Positions 1 through 8,822 of a DNA stretch of 64,000 nt are shown in pieces. The notes under the pieces were generated by a model that worked only from the letters and a program-made list of their open reading frames with translations, was not told the DNA's origin and ran no database searches. The stretch spans positions 124,001 to 188,000 of the forward strand of contig NZ_BAABFC010000010.1 of the NCBI RefSeq assembly GCF_039540575.1, in the 5' to 3' direction. This DNA is from Pseudaeromonas paramecii (GTDB lineage Bacteria; Pseudomonadota; Gammaproteobacteria; Enterobacterales; Aeromonadaceae). The position numbers and the translations under genes were made by a program. Positions within the stretch are counted from its first letter, which is position 1. Every line of letters starts with the position of its first letter.

Positions 1-217
1 GCTCCAGCTTGTGCGCCTCATCGGGCAGGCTGGACTCCAGACGCGCCAGGGCATTCCAGTCGCCGGACAGCAGCAGGCTCAGGGTAAATTCCTGACCGAG
101 GATGGCCAGCTGACTGTCGACGATATTGCAGCCGCACTGGCTGATGAAGGCGATGAGCGCATGGGCGACGGCGGGGCGATCCCGCCCCATGGCGGTGACG
201 ACGAGATGGTGGGGCAT
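1..217 (-). CDS. gcvR: Glycine cleavage system transcriptional repressor GcvR (N-terminal part)
   Basis: The minus strand from an ATG at 217 reads MPHHLVVTAMGRDRPAV and continues to the window edge for 72 codons, so only the N-terminal ACT domain is present. GcvR is a cytoplasmic ACT-domain protein that, in E. coli, binds the activator GcvA in response to glycine and keeps gcvTHP off. The opening residues (VVTAMGRDRPAVAHAL, then CGCNIVDSQLAILG) match the start of the ACT fold in this family. It is divergent from dapA with about 140 bases between, the same arrangement as in E. coli. The C-terminal ACT domain lies outside the window. The identification relies on recalled family sequence plus synteny. 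Confidence 0.85.
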   Translation of the reverse strand, partial: MPHHLVVTAMGRDRPAVAHALIAFISQCGCNIVDSQLAILGQEFTLSLLLSGDWNALARLESSLPDEAHKLE

Positions 218-357
218 GGTGTGAGATCCGCCTCTTCTTGTCTGCCGGACTAGCTTGCCTGGGATGGTAGCACAGGGGGGGAGGGATGACAGCGCACGCC
301 TTGTATTTGGCGGGGGCCAGCCGTACCATAGCGCCCTGAATTTTTGGAGTGCTTCCG

Positions 358-1245
358 ATGTTAAGCGGTAGTCTGGTCGCCATCATTACCCCCATGAATT
401 TGCATGGGGAGATCGATTTTCCCGCCTTGCGCCAACTGGTGGAATACCATGTGGCCAGTGGCAGCCACGGCCTGGTGGCCGTGGGCACCACAGGAGAGTC
501 GCCCACCCTGGATGAGCAGGAGCATCTGGCGGTGGTGGAGACTGTGCTGGAGGCGGCCGATGGGCGGGTGCCGGTGATCGCCGGTTGCGGCGGCAACGAC
601 ACCCGGCGGGCCATCGCCCTGTGCCGGCGACTCAAGGCTCTGGGGGTGACCCAGGGTCTGTCGGTCACCCCTTATTACAACAAGCCGACCCAGGAAGGGC
701 TCTATCGCCACTTCGCCACTATTGGCGAGGCTAGTGGTCTGGCGCAAATTCTATATAATGTGCCCGGGCGTACCGGCTGTGATCTCCAGCCCGATACGGT
801 GGCGCGCCTGTCGCACCAGTACGGTATCTGTGGCATCAAGGAAGCCACCGGGGACTTGCAACGACTGCCCCGGCTCAAGGCCGCCTGTGGCACCGGTTTT
901 TCCCTGCTCAGTGGTGACGATGCCTCTGCCTGTGACTTCATGCTCCAGGGGGGGCATGGCGTCATCTCGGTCACTGCCAACGTGGCTGCCGCCCAGATGG
1001 CCAGGCTATGCCAGCTGGCACTGGCTGGCGAAGCCGAGCAGGCCTTGGCGTTGAATCAGGTGCTGATGCCCGTGCATCAAGCCCTGTTTGTTGAATCCAA
1101 TCCGATCCCGGTGAAATGGGCCTGTGCCCGACTGGGATTGATTGCCGACTCCGGCCTGCGCCTGCCCCTGACGCCGTTAAGTGCGTCATGGCATGGCCAA
1201 CTGGAGATGGCGCTGACCCAAGCGGAGTTACTCACGCGTGCTTGA
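358..1245 (+). CDS. dapA: 4-hydroxy-tetrahydrodipicolinate synthase DapA
   Basis: DapA condenses pyruvate with aspartate semialdehyde, the first step committed to diaminopimelate and lysine, in the cytoplasm. The 295-residue product is a class I aldolase TIM barrel of the usual length. Visible catalytic features at E. coli numbering are GTTGES (Thr44/45), Tyr133 and Arg138 in YNVPGRTG, and the Schiff-base Lys161 in GIKEATG. I start at ATG 358 because GGAG at 346-349 lies eight bases upstream and the protein then begins MLSGS, in register with E. coli MFTGS. A GTG three codons upstream (349) is in frame but overlaps that ribosome site. The stop overlaps the bamC start, so dapA and bamC are co-translated. 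Confidence 0.97.
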   Translation: MLSGSLVAIITPMNLHGEIDFPALRQLVEYHVASGSHGLVAVGTTGESPTLDEQEHLAVVETVLEAADGRVPVIAGCGGNDTRRAIALCRRLKALGVTQGLSVTPYYNKPTQEGLYRHFATIGEASGLAQILYNVPGRTGCDLQPDTVARLSHQYGICGIKEATGDLQRLPRLKAACGTGFSLLSGDDASACDFMLQGGHGVISVTANVAAAQMARLCQLALAGEAEQALALNQVLMPVHQALFVESNPIPVKWACARLGLIADSGLRLPLTPLSASWHGQLEMALTQAELLTRA

Positions 1246-2359
1246 TAATAAAACCAAAGGGTGGCCGACCCGGCTGCTGCTAGGCATGGTCGGGGCAGGA
1301 ATGCTGGCCGGCTGTGGCTCCATGGCTGAGCGCAAACAGGCCAACCGTGATTTTGATTACCGGGACGTCAAGCTGTCACCGGCCCCCTTCAAGGTTCCCC
1401 AGAATCTCACAGCCCCGGCCTTCGCCAACGATTACGTCATACCACCCCTCAAGGCCGAGGCGACCGCTGGCGCCGTGGGGCCGGAGGTGGATGTGCGTCC
1501 GCCGGCTCAGTTGCTCAATATAGTCCCGGGTAGCCGCGCCGAAACCGGCAAGCAGGACGTGACCATGTGGTATACGGCCCGGGCCGCGGATCAGAAGATT
1601 GAGTCCGAAATTTGGTCCATGCTGTTCAACTTCCTGGCTAGCCGCGGCGTGGCGGTGGCCAATTTGGATCTGCAAAATCGCGTGCTGGAGTCTGACTGGA
1701 TCACCAGCAACTCCATGATCACGGCGTGGGACCCGGATGCTGATGAAGAGTTTCAACTGCGTCAGCGCTACCGCTTCACCATAGTCAACGATGCCAGCCG
1801 GCACCGTGCCGGGCTGAATGTTCAGCTGATCGCCCACGAGGCCTATGTGGATGGCGACCGGGATACCACGCCGCTGACGGATCTGGAGCGCCGCCGTTAC
1901 TGCGTGCGCGCCCTGAACCAGGTCTCCTTGTACGTAGACAAACAGCTCAAGGCACGTCAGCAGCAGGTTGCACAGCAAGGGCTGGGGCTGCGCCTGGGCT
2001 TTGATGGCAACGGTCAGCCGGCCTGGATTGCCCAGTCCAACTTCGATACCACCTGGAAGCGGGTGCTGCAGGTACTGCCCCAATTGGGCTTTACCGTACA
2101 GAATACCCAGCAGGCCCTGGGGCTCATCGAGGTCAAATACAACGACCCCTCGGCCGATGAATGGAAGAAGAAAGGCCTGACCCCCTTCCAGCTGGACTCC
2201 GGCAAGTACCGGGTGCAGTTGGGCGAGATGGAGCCGAAGAAGACCGCCATCACATTGCTGGATGAGGACAAGAAGCTGGTCAACAGCAATGTCATCAGCC
2301 AGATCTACATCACCCTGTCTCAGGCCCTGGATCCCCAGGCTGCCCAAGGCGGAAAATGA
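1238..2359 (+). CDS. bamC: Outer membrane assembly lipoprotein BamC
   Basis: BamC (NlpB) is a lipoprotein subunit of the BAM complex that folds outer-membrane proteins. The 373-residue product has a basic N-terminus, a hydrophobic stretch and a lipobox ending LAG-Cys26, then the unstructured segment that contacts BamD (DVKLSPAPFKVPQNL) and two helix-grip domains. The start is a GTG at 1238 that overlaps the dapA stop by eight bases, with GGAG at 1223-1226. The next ATG (codon 17) would leave a very short signal peptide. It is the second gene of dapA-bamC and is followed by an intrinsic terminator, which separates it from purC. Confidence 0.92.
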   Translation: MLDNKTKGWPTRLLLGMVGAGMLAGCGSMAERKQANRDFDYRDVKLSPAPFKVPQNLTAPAFANDYVIPPLKAEATAGAVGPEVDVRPPAQLLNIVPGSRAETGKQDVTMWYTARAADQKIESEIWSMLFNFLASRGVAVANLDLQNRVLESDWITSNSMITAWDPDADEEFQLRQRYRFTIVNDASRHRAGLNVQLIAHEAYVDGDRDTTPLTDLERRRYCVRALNQVSLYVDKQLKARQQQVAQQGLGLRLGFDGNGQPAWIAQSNFDTTWKRVLQVLPQLGFTVQNTQQALGLIEVKYNDPSADEWKKKGLTPFQLDSGKYRVQLGEMEPKKTAITLLDEDKKLVNSNVISQIYITLSQALDPQAAQGGK

Positions 2360-2366
2360 ATAAGGT

Positions 2367-2390
2367 AAGGGGCCTCTGTGCCCCTTTTTT
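2367..2390 (+). terminator. Rho-independent terminator after bamC
   Basis: A five-base-pair stem GGGGC / GCCCC with a six-base loop is followed by six T. It lies eight bases past the bamC stop, before the purC ribosome-binding site. Confidence 0.75.
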
Positions 2391-2417
2391 ACAGCCACTC
2401 ACTGGAGTCATGTGAAA

Positions 2418-3131
2418 ATGGAAAAGAAAGCTGAACTGTATCGCGGCAAGGCCAAGTCCGTATACACCACCGACGATCCCACCCGTCTCGTCCTGTTGTT
2501 CCGCAACGATACGTCCGCTTTTGATGGTGAGAAGGTGGAGCAACTGGATCGCAAGGGCATGGTGAACAACAAGTTCAACCATTTCATCATGACCAAGCTG
2601 GAAGAAGCCGGCGTGCCCACCCAGATGGATCGCCTGCTGTCCGACAACGAAGCCCTGGTGAAGAAGCTGGCCATGGTGCCGGTGGAGTGCGTGGTGCGTA
2701 ACGTGGCCGCCGGCTCCATCTGCCGTCGTCTGGGTGTGCCGGAAGGCATGGATCTGACCCCGCCGACCTTCGAGTTCTTCCTGAAGAACGATGCCCTGCA
2801 CGATCCCATGATCAACGAGTACCACATCCGCTCCTTTGGCTGGGCCACCGACGAGCAGGTTGCCCGCATGAAGGAGTTGACCTTCAAGGTCAACGACGTG
2901 CTGAAGAAGCTGTTCGATGATGCTGGCCTGATCCTGGTGGATTACAAGCTGGAGTTCGGCGTGTTCAACGGTGAAGTGCTGCTGGGCGACGAATTCTCGC
3001 CGGATGGCTGCCGTCTGTGGGACAAGGCAACCCGTCAGAAGCTGGACAAGGACCGTTTCCGTCAAGGCCTGGGTGGCGTGGTGGAAGCCTACGAAGAAGT
3101 GGCCCATCGTCTGGGCGTCAAGCTGGACTAA
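2418..3131 (+). CDS. purC: Phosphoribosylaminoimidazole-succinocarboxamide synthase PurC
   Basis: PurC (SAICAR synthetase) joins aspartate to CAIR in de novo purine synthesis, using ATP. The 237-residue product equals the E. coli length and shows the family start MEKKAELYRGKAKSVY, the DRKGMVNNKFN segment, VPVECVVRN and LGDEFSPDG. I chose ATG 2418, with GGAG about ten bases upstream (2404-2407). A GTG two codons earlier (2412) is in frame but would add only two residues. The gene sits downstream of bamC as in enterobacteria, with an intrinsic terminator before it, so it probably has its own promoter in the short gap or depends on read-through. A strong terminator follows. Confidence 0.97.
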   Translation: MEKKAELYRGKAKSVYTTDDPTRLVLLFRNDTSAFDGEKVEQLDRKGMVNNKFNHFIMTKLEEAGVPTQMDRLLSDNEALVKKLAMVPVECVVRNVAAGSICRRLGVPEGMDLTPPTFEFFLKNDALHDPMINEYHIRSFGWATDEQVARMKELTFKVNDVLKKLFDDAGLILVDYKLEFGVFNGEVLLGDEFSPDGCRLWDKATRQKLDKDRFRQGLGGVVEAYEEVAHRLGVKLD

Positions 3132-3168
3132 GCCACTGCCGCTTATCTGGTTCGCCAGACAAACGTTT

Positions 3169-3206
3169 AACGCCGCCCCGTCTTACCGGGGCGGCGTTTT
3201 TTATGC
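3169..3206 (+). terminator. Strong intrinsic terminator after purC
   Basis: A GC-rich stem (AACGCCGCCCC pairing with GGGGCGGCGTT) with a six-base loop is followed by six T. It separates purC from the convergent cusA end at 3213. Confidence 0.93.
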
Positions 3207-3212
3207 CGGCAT

Positions 3213-6200
3213 TTACTGAAGGCGGTGCTGTCGCTGCTTCACCAGGCTGTAGAGTGCCGGTATCACCAACAGGGTCAACAGGGTGGAGGAGAGCATGCCC
3301 CCCACCATGGGGGCGGCGATGCGGCGCATCACCTCCGAGCCCGTGCCCGTGCCCCACATGATGGGCAGCAGCCCCGCCATTATGGTCACCACCGTCATCA
3401 TCTTGGGCCGCACCCGTTCCACCGCCCCGCCCATGATGGCCCGGTAGAGATCGCCCATCAGCAAGGGGCGCCCGGCCTCCCTGGCCGCCTGCTGGCTGTG
3501 TTGCCAGGCTTGCTCCAGGTACACCAGCATCACCACCCCGGTCTCGGTGGCCACCCCGGCCAGGGCGATGAAGCCCACCGCCACCGCCACCGACCAGGCG
3601 TAATCCAGCCACCACAGCAACCAGATGCCGCCGATGAGGGCGAAGGGCACCGACAGCAGCACGATCAGGCTGTCGGTGAGGTTGCCGAAGTTGAGATAGA
3701 GCAGCAGGAAGATGAGGGCCAGGGTGAAGGGCACCACCAGCTTGAGCCGCTCGGCCGCCCGCTCCATGTACTCGAACTGACCGCTCCAGCTTAAGTGGTA
3801 GCCTGGCTGCAGCTGGATGCGCCCCTCCGCCATGGCCGCCGCCACTGCCTGCTGGGCCTGTCGCACCCAACCGCCCAGATCGCTGGCCGAGACATCCACG
3901 TAGACATAGGCTGCCAACTGGGCGTTTTCGGTGCGCAGGCTGGGGGGGCCTTGCTCCAGAGTCAGGCTCACCAGATCGCCGATGGGGATCAGCCCCTGAT
4001 TGGGGGTGGGCACCAGCACGCTGCGGGCTATGGTCTGAGGATCGTCTCTCAGCTCCCTGGGGTAGCGCAGGGTGACGTCGTAGCGCTCCCGGCCTTCCAC
4101 CGTGCTGGTAACGGCACTGGCCCCCAGGGCGGTGGCAATCACCGACTGCAGGGTGTCTATGCTCACCCCGGCCCGGGCCAGGGCGTCACGCTTGGGGGTC
4201 AGGGTCAGGTAGTAGCCGCCTGTGATGCGTTCGGCGTAGGCGCTGCGAGTCTCTGGCAAGCTCTTCACCACCTGCTCTATCTGGCCGGCCAGTTGGGCGA
4301 TGCCGGCCAGATCCGGGCCGAACACCTTGATACCCACCGGGGTGCGGATGCCGGTGGAGAGCATGTCGATACGGGCGCGGATGGGCATGGTCCAGGAGTT
4401 GGCGATGCCGGGCAGGCGTACCGCCTCGTCCAGCTCGGCGACCAGCTTATCCAGGGTCATGCCCGGCCGCCACTGGGCCTCCGGCTTGAGGTTCACCACA
4501 GTCTCGAACATCTCCAGGGGGGCGGGATCCGTGGCGCTGTCGGCCCGTCCGGCCTTGCCCCAGACCGAGTCCACCTCGGGGAAGGACTTGATGATGCGGT
4601 TTTGCAGCTGCAGCAGTTCGGCGGCCTTGGTGACGCTCAACCCCGGCAGGGCACTGGGCATGAACAGCAGGGAGCCCTCGTTGAGCTTGGGCATGAACTC
4701 GCTGCCGATATGGCGGATGGGATACAGGCTCAGCCCCAGCAGCAGCACCGCCAGGGCTACCGTCAGCCCCCGGGCCCTGAGCACGCCGGCGATGAGGGGC
4801 CGGTAACCGGCGATCAGCAGGCGGTTCAGCGGATTGCGTGACTCCGCCACTATCTTGCCCCGCACCAAGAAGCGCATCAGCACAGGCACCAGGGTCAGGG
4901 AGAGCAGGGCGGCTGCGCCCATGGCGAAGGTCTTGGTGAAGGCCAGGGGATGGAACATGCGACCCTCCTGCGCTTCCAGGGCAAACACCGGCAGGAAGGA
5001 GAGGGTGATGATGAGCAGGGAGAAGAACAGTGCCGGCCCCACCTCCAGGCAGGCCTCCAGCAGCACCTGCAGGCGATTGGCGTCAGGCGGCGCCCGCTCC
5101 AGGTGCTTGTGGGCGTTTTCCACCATGACAATGCCGGCATCTATCATGGCCCCCACGGCGATGGCGATGCCCCCCAGGCTCATGATGTTGGCGTTGATCC
5201 CCAGCAGGTACATGGCGGCAAAGGCCGCCAGCACCCCCAGGGGCAGCACCAGTATGGCCACCAGGGCGCTGCGCACATGAAGCAGGAACAGCACACACAC
5301 CAGGGCGACGATGGCACTCTCCTCCAGCAGGGTGTGCTGCAAGGTGGCGATGGCCTTATGGATGAGCTCGGAGCGATCATAGGTGGTGATGACGGATACC
5401 CCCTTGGGCAGGCTGGCCTGCAGGCTATTGAGCTTGGCCTTGACCCGGTCGATGACCCCCAGGGCGTTCTCGCCACTGCGCGCCACCACCACGCCGGAGA
5501 CCACCTCGCCCTGGCCGTTGAGCTCGGTGAGGCCGCGGCGGGCATCGCCGGTCAATTCGATGCGCGCCAGATCGCCCACCCGGATCGGGGTACCGTTCAC
5601 CTCCTTGATCACCAGCTCCCGCAGATCCCGTTCCCCCTTGAGGTAGCCCTTGCCCCGCAGCATGAACTCGGTCTCCGCCAGCTCGATGACCCGGCCACCC
5701 ACCTCCTGGTTGTTGGCGCGGATCACCTGCATCACCTCTAGCGGCGAGATCTGATAGGCCTGCAGCTTGCGCGGGTCCAGCACCACCTGGTACTGACGGA
5801 CGAAGCCGCCGACGCTGGCCACCTCCGCCACCCCTGCGGTGGCGGCCAGGGGATAGCGCAGCTGCCAGTCCTGCAGGCTGCGCAGCTCCGCCAGCGACTG
5901 TCCCTGGCCCTGCAGGGCATACTGGAAGACCCAGCCCACCCCGGTGGCATCGGGTCCCAGGCGGGGTGTCACCCCGCTGGGCAGCTTGCCCTGCAGGCCG
6001 TTGAGGTATTCCAGCACCCGGGAGCGGGCCCAGTAGAGATCCGTGCCGTCCTCGAAGATGACGTAGACAAAGGAGCTGCCGAAGAAGGAGTTACCCCGCA
6101 CCACCCGTGCCTTGGGCACCGACAGCAGGGCCGAGGTGAGGGGGTAGGTCACCTGATCCTCCACCACCTGGGGCGCCTGGCCCGGGTAGTCGGTGTAGAC

Positions 6201-6344
6201 GATGACCTGCACGTCGGAGAGATCCGGGATGGCGTCCAGCGGCGTACGCAGCAAGGCCAGGGTGCCGGCAGCCAGCAGCAGGCCGCTGATGAGCAGCACC
6301 AGCAGCGGGTTGTGGAAGGACCAGCGGATGAGTTGTCGCAGCAT
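3213..6344 (-). CDS. cusA: Heavy-metal efflux RND transporter CusA
   Basis: This is the inner-membrane proton-driven pump of a Cu(I)/Ag(I) tripartite efflux system. The 1,043-residue protein has the usual HME-RND length, an N-terminal transmembrane helix after MLRQLIRWSFHNPLL, the TPLDAIPDLSDVQV motif, and two blocks of membrane segments around 335-530 and 860-1030. The three methionines that bind Cu(I)/Ag(I) in E. coli CusA all have counterparts here (LLFMPSA, PLEMFETVV, RIDMLSTG), favouring monovalent copper/silver over zinc/cobalt. It starts directly at the cusB stop, with no gap, so the two are co-translated. No outer-membrane cusC gene is in the cluster, so a channel encoded elsewhere must serve it. 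Confidence 0.93.
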   Translation of the reverse strand: MLRQLIRWSFHNPLLVLLISGLLLAAGTLALLRTPLDAIPDLSDVQVIVYTDYPGQAPQVVEDQVTYPLTSALLSVPKARVVRGNSFFGSSFVYVIFEDGTDLYWARSRVLEYLNGLQGKLPSGVTPRLGPDATGVGWVFQYALQGQGQSLAELRSLQDWQLRYPLAATAGVAEVASVGGFVRQYQVVLDPRKLQAYQISPLEVMQVIRANNQEVGGRVIELAETEFMLRGKGYLKGERDLRELVIKEVNGTPIRVGDLARIELTGDARRGLTELNGQGEVVSGVVVARSGENALGVIDRVKAKLNSLQASLPKGVSVITTYDRSELIHKAIATLQHTLLEESAIVALVCVLFLLHVRSALVAILVLPLGVLAAFAAMYLLGINANIMSLGGIAIAVGAMIDAGIVMVENAHKHLERAPPDANRLQVLLEACLEVGPALFFSLLIITLSFLPVFALEAQEGRMFHPLAFTKTFAMGAAALLSLTLVPVLMRFLVRGKIVAESRNPLNRLLIAGYRPLIAGVLRARGLTVALAVLLLGLSLYPIRHIGSEFMPKLNEGSLLFMPSALPGLSVTKAAELLQLQNRIIKSFPEVDSVWGKAGRADSATDPAPLEMFETVVNLKPEAQWRPGMTLDKLVAELDEAVRLPGIANSWTMPIRARIDMLSTGIRTPVGIKVFGPDLAGIAQLAGQIEQVVKSLPETRSAYAERITGGYYLTLTPKRDALARAGVSIDTLQSVIATALGASAVTSTVEGRERYDVTLRYPRELRDDPQTIARSVLVPTPNQGLIPIGDLVSLTLEQGPPSLRTENAQLAAYVYVDVSASDLGGWVRQAQQAVAAAMAEGRIQLQPGYHLSWSGQFEYMERAAERLKLVVPFTLALIFLLLYLNFGNLTDSLIVLLSVPFALIGGIWLLWWLDYAWSVAVAVGFIALAGVATETGVVMLVYLEQAWQHSQQAAREAGRPLLMGDLYRAIMGGAVERVRPKMMTVVTIMAGLLPIMWGTGTGSEVMRRIAAPMVGGMLSSTLLTLLVIPALYSLVKQRQHRLQ

Positions 6345-7817
6345 CTAGCCCTCCTTGGCCGGCGAAGCGGCCGGTTGCAGGCTGCCGAAGGCGGCCCTCA
6401 GGTTGCTCTCGCTATCCAGCAGGAAGTTGGCCCGGGTCACCACCTGCTCATTTGGCAGCAGCCCCTCCTTGATCACCACCCGGCGCTCACCCAGGGCGGT
6501 GACCGCCACGGATCCTGCCACCACGGCTCTGGGCTCGAAGCGGCCGTTGCCCTGGGCGATGAGCAGGCTCTGGCGGGTGCCCGAGTCGATGAGGGCTGAC
6601 TCCGGTACGCTCAGCGGCGGCTCGCCGGGCAGCGGCAGCGTCAGGCTGGCGTTGGCCAGCATGCCGGGCTTGAAACGACCGTCCGGGTTGTCCAGCAGGA
6701 TGCGCACACTGACGGTGCGGGTCTGGGGATTGAGGGTGGGGTAGATGAAGTCCAGCTTGCCCGGCAGCGACTCGCCGGGATAGGCATCCAGGCGGATCGC
6801 CACCGATTCGCCGGCCTTGAGACCGGCCAGATCCGTTTCGAACACCTCCACCAGTAGCCACAGCTGACGCAGATCCGCCAGCTCGAACAGGGGATCGCCG
6901 GCCTTGAAGTAGCTGCCCTGGATCACCTTCTTCTCCAGCACCACGCCGCTGATGGGGGACGGCAGCGGCAGGGTACGCCGCACCTGGCGGCTCTGCACCA
7001 GCCGTTGCAGGCTGGCTTCCGGCAAGTCCCAGTAGCGCAGCCGTTGCAGGGCGCCCTCTTCCAGACTCAGGCGGCGGCCGCCATCGGCCTGCAGGCTCAG
7101 CCCCAGCTTGTGCTGGCTGTCCCGGGCAATCAGGTACTCCTGCTGGGCGGCCACCAGCTCGGGGCTATAGGTCTCCAGCAGGGTTTGACCGGCGCGCACC
7201 TCCTGCCCCGTGCTGTTGACCGGCAGCTTCTCCACCCAGCCGGCGTACTTGGCGGTGACCGTCTGCTGACGGCGCTCGTCCAGGCTCAGGCGGCCAGTGG
7301 CGCGGATCTCCCGGTACAGGGGCTCCTGGCGCACCGGGCTGCTTAGCACTCCCAGCTGCTGGATGCGCTCCGGCGAGAGGGCTAAACCTCCGGTCTGCGC
7401 CTCATCGGCGTAAACCGGCAGATAATCCATGCCCATCTCGTCCTTCTTGGGCACGGGTGAGATGTCCGGCTGGCCCATGGGGTTGCGGTAATAGAGGATC
7501 TGCCTGTGGGCGACCGGCGTAGGGGCGGCTGACGCGGACGCGGGGGCCTCGTCGGCATAGACCGGCAGGTAGTCCATGCCCATCTCATCCTTCTTGGGTA
7601 CCGGTGAGGTGTCCGGCTGGCCCATGGGATTGCGGTAGTAGAGGATCTGGCGCGTCGGCGTGGCCTGGGTTGGCTCGGCGCGGGCTGGAGCGGCCTGGGC
7701 CCAGGCTTGCCACAGCGTCAGACCTCCGGCGCCCAGCAGCAGGCCGCCGAGCAAACAGACCCATGGCAGGGCGGCCGGCCACCCCTTGAGGTGACCGGCT
7801 TGCGATACAGGTTTCAT
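6345..7817 (-). CDS. cusB: Periplasmic adaptor CusB with duplicated heavy-metal-binding domain
   Basis: This is the membrane-fusion subunit linking CusA to an outer-membrane channel. The 490-residue product starts at ATG 7817 behind AAGGAG, has one N-terminal membrane anchor (about residues 13-37), then two nearly identical copies of a heavy-metal-binding motif (YYRNPMGQPD...PKKDEMGMDYLPVY), around residues 56-90 and 105-139. The usual hairpin/lipoyl and beta-barrel parts follow (for example GWVEKLPVNSTGQEVRAG, then VRILLDNPDGRFKPGMLA). Usually one such metal-binding motif is present, or none; here the duplication is also visible in the DNA. It is flanked by cusF upstream and cusA downstream. 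Confidence 0.92.
   Translation of the reverse strand: MKPVSQAGHLKGWPAALPWVCLLGGLLLGAGGLTLWQAWAQAAPARAEPTQATPTRQILYYRNPMGQPDTSPVPKKDEMGMDYLPVYADEAPASASAAPTPVAHRQILYYRNPMGQPDISPVPKKDEMGMDYLPVYADEAQTGGLALSPERIQQLGVLSSPVRQEPLYREIRATGRLSLDERRQQTVTAKYAGWVEKLPVNSTGQEVRAGQTLLETYSPELVAAQQEYLIARDSQHKLGLSLQADGGRRLSLEEGALQRLRYWDLPEASLQRLVQSRQVRRTLPLPSPISGVVLEKKVIQGSYFKAGDPLFELADLRQLWLLVEVFETDLAGLKAGESVAIRLDAYPGESLPGKLDFIYPTLNPQTRTVSVRILLDNPDGRFKPGMLANASLTLPLPGEPPLSVPESALIDSGTRQSLLIAQGNGRFEPRAVVAGSVAVTALGERRVVIKEGLLPNEQVVTRANFLLDSESNLRAAFGSLQPAASPAKEG
7401..7649 (-). repeat. Tandem 102-bp duplication inside cusB
   Basis: Two 102-base units at 7401-7502 and 7548-7649 are nearly identical, offset by 147 bases (49 codons). 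Each encodes one Met/His-type heavy-metal-binding motif of CusB. Most differences are single bases, many at third codon positions, which suggests a fairly recent in-frame duplication kept under selection. Confidence 0.85.
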
Positions 7818-7826
7818 GACGACTCC

Positions 7827-8183
7827 TTAGGGCTTGGCCTGCCAGTCCAGCAGACGGGGGGAGTCGCCCTTCACCGGGCTGAAGTGACCCTGGATCTGCA
7901 GCCCGGGGGTCAGCCCCTTGGCCAGGCCGGTATCGGCCAGCACGAAGGGCATGGTCATGGCGGGCCAGCCCAGGGCCGGGATGGCCTCATGCTGCAGCAT
8001 CACCTTGTCGCCATCCAGCGCGATGACCTTGGCTGTCACGGCATACTGAGCCGGCATGGTCATCTGACCGTTTGCCGTGGCCATCTGGCCGTCGGCCATG
8101 GCGTGATCCTGGTGCATGGTTTCTGCCTGTAGGGCGGGCAGGGTGAACAGCAGGCCAAGGGTCAGGTATTGAGTGAGTTTCAT
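7827..8183 (-). CDS. cusF: CusF-like periplasmic copper chaperone
   Basis: This is a small secreted Cu(I)/Ag(I) carrier that hands metal to CusB. From ATG 8183 the 118-residue product begins MKLTQYLTLGLLFTLPALQA, a clear signal peptide, then a Met/His-rich linker (MHQDHAMADGQM) and a CusF OB-fold. The metal site is visible in QHEAIPALGWPAMTMPF: one His, the cation-pi Trp, and two Met, equivalent to His36, Trp44, Met47 and Met49 of E. coli CusF. A start six codons upstream exists, but AAGGAAG lies just ahead of 8183 and the signal peptide begins there. It lies nine bases ahead of cusB, so it belongs to the same operon. Confidence 0.9.
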   Translation of the reverse strand: MKLTQYLTLGLLFTLPALQAETMHQDHAMADGQMATANGQMTMPAQYAVTAKVIALDGDKVMLQHEAIPALGWPAMTMPFVLADTGLAKGLTPGLQIQGHFSPVKGDSPRLLDWQAKP

Positions 8184-8279
8184 GGTGTCTTCCTTCATCA
8201 AAACGAGTTCGGTATGGCGTCTGCCAGGCAGCCGCCAGTTCGTGCTGAGGCACGGTGGGTTAGCCCAAGGGGCTGGTCG

Positions 8280-8714
8280 TTAGATGAAGGAGCGGGTGGG
8301 GGGCGGCGAGGGCACGCCGGGAATATGATCCAGGTAGCGACTCAGCGCCAGCAGCTGGGGCTCGTTGCGAGGGGGAGCAAGCTTGGGGCCAAGCAGTGTC
8401 AGATCCGGCAGGGCTGCCACTGGGGTCAGACAGCTGGGGCAATGCACCTTGCCGCTGTCTTGGGCCGCCATACCCATCTGCCCCTGGCAATGGCCCTGCG
8501 GGACGACTTGGGTGTGACAATCGGTATGCTCGGCCAGGTGGGCAGTGGTGGCACTTGCCTTACGGGATGCCGGGGTGTGGGCCGCGCTAGAGTGAGCGCT
8601 ATGCACCATCGGCTGCATCAGTGGTGCTGGCAGCTGTGCAGGGGCCACCGCACTGGCGCTATACCAGGGCAGTCCCAACAACAGCAGACAAGTTAACAAC
8701 CAAAGGCGCAACAT
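8280..8714 (-). CDS. His/Cys/Met-rich secreted protein of the copper cluster, unknown family
   Basis: I do not recognise a family. The 144-residue product begins with a typical signal peptide (MLRLWLLTCLLLLGLPWYSASA) and then carries many potential metal ligands: HSAHSSAAHTP, HTDCHTQ, GHCQGQMGM and a CxxC in HCPSC. The C-terminus (about 105-144) is proline-rich and ends PPPTRSFI. It is the first gene of the minus-strand copper cluster, 96 bases upstream of cusF, and a candidate promoter lies just ahead of it. A periplasmic copper-binding or sensing role is an inference from composition and position only. It resembles in layout the short His/Cys-rich proteins often found in copper operons. Confidence 0.7.
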   Translation of the reverse strand: MLRLWLLTCLLLLGLPWYSASAVAPAQLPAPLMQPMVHSAHSSAAHTPASRKASATTAHLAEHTDCHTQVVPQGHCQGQMGMAAQDSGKVHCPSCLTPVAALPDLTLLGPKLAPPRNEPQLLALSRYLDHIPGVPSPPPTRSFI

Positions 8715-8751
8715 GAACGGGCTAGTTCCCTATCCAAGACGAGTGCAGATC

Positions 8752-8789
8752 TGGCCTTGATACTAGGCCAAGCGGGGGGACCGATGCAA
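8752..8789 (-). promoter_or_regulatory. Candidate promoter and operator of the cus cluster
   Basis: On the minus strand TTGCAT (8784-8789) and TAGTAT (8760-8765) are 18 bases apart. A perfect inverted repeat TGGCCT-N7-AGGCCA (8752-8770) encloses the -10 element, as expected for a repressor or other metal-responsive regulator. No matching regulator gene is in the window, and the repeat is not the standard CueR or CusR box I know. Confidence 0.45.
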
Positions 8790-8822
8790 GACCCAGGACG
8801 AGCGGGGGCCTGGTGATGGTCA

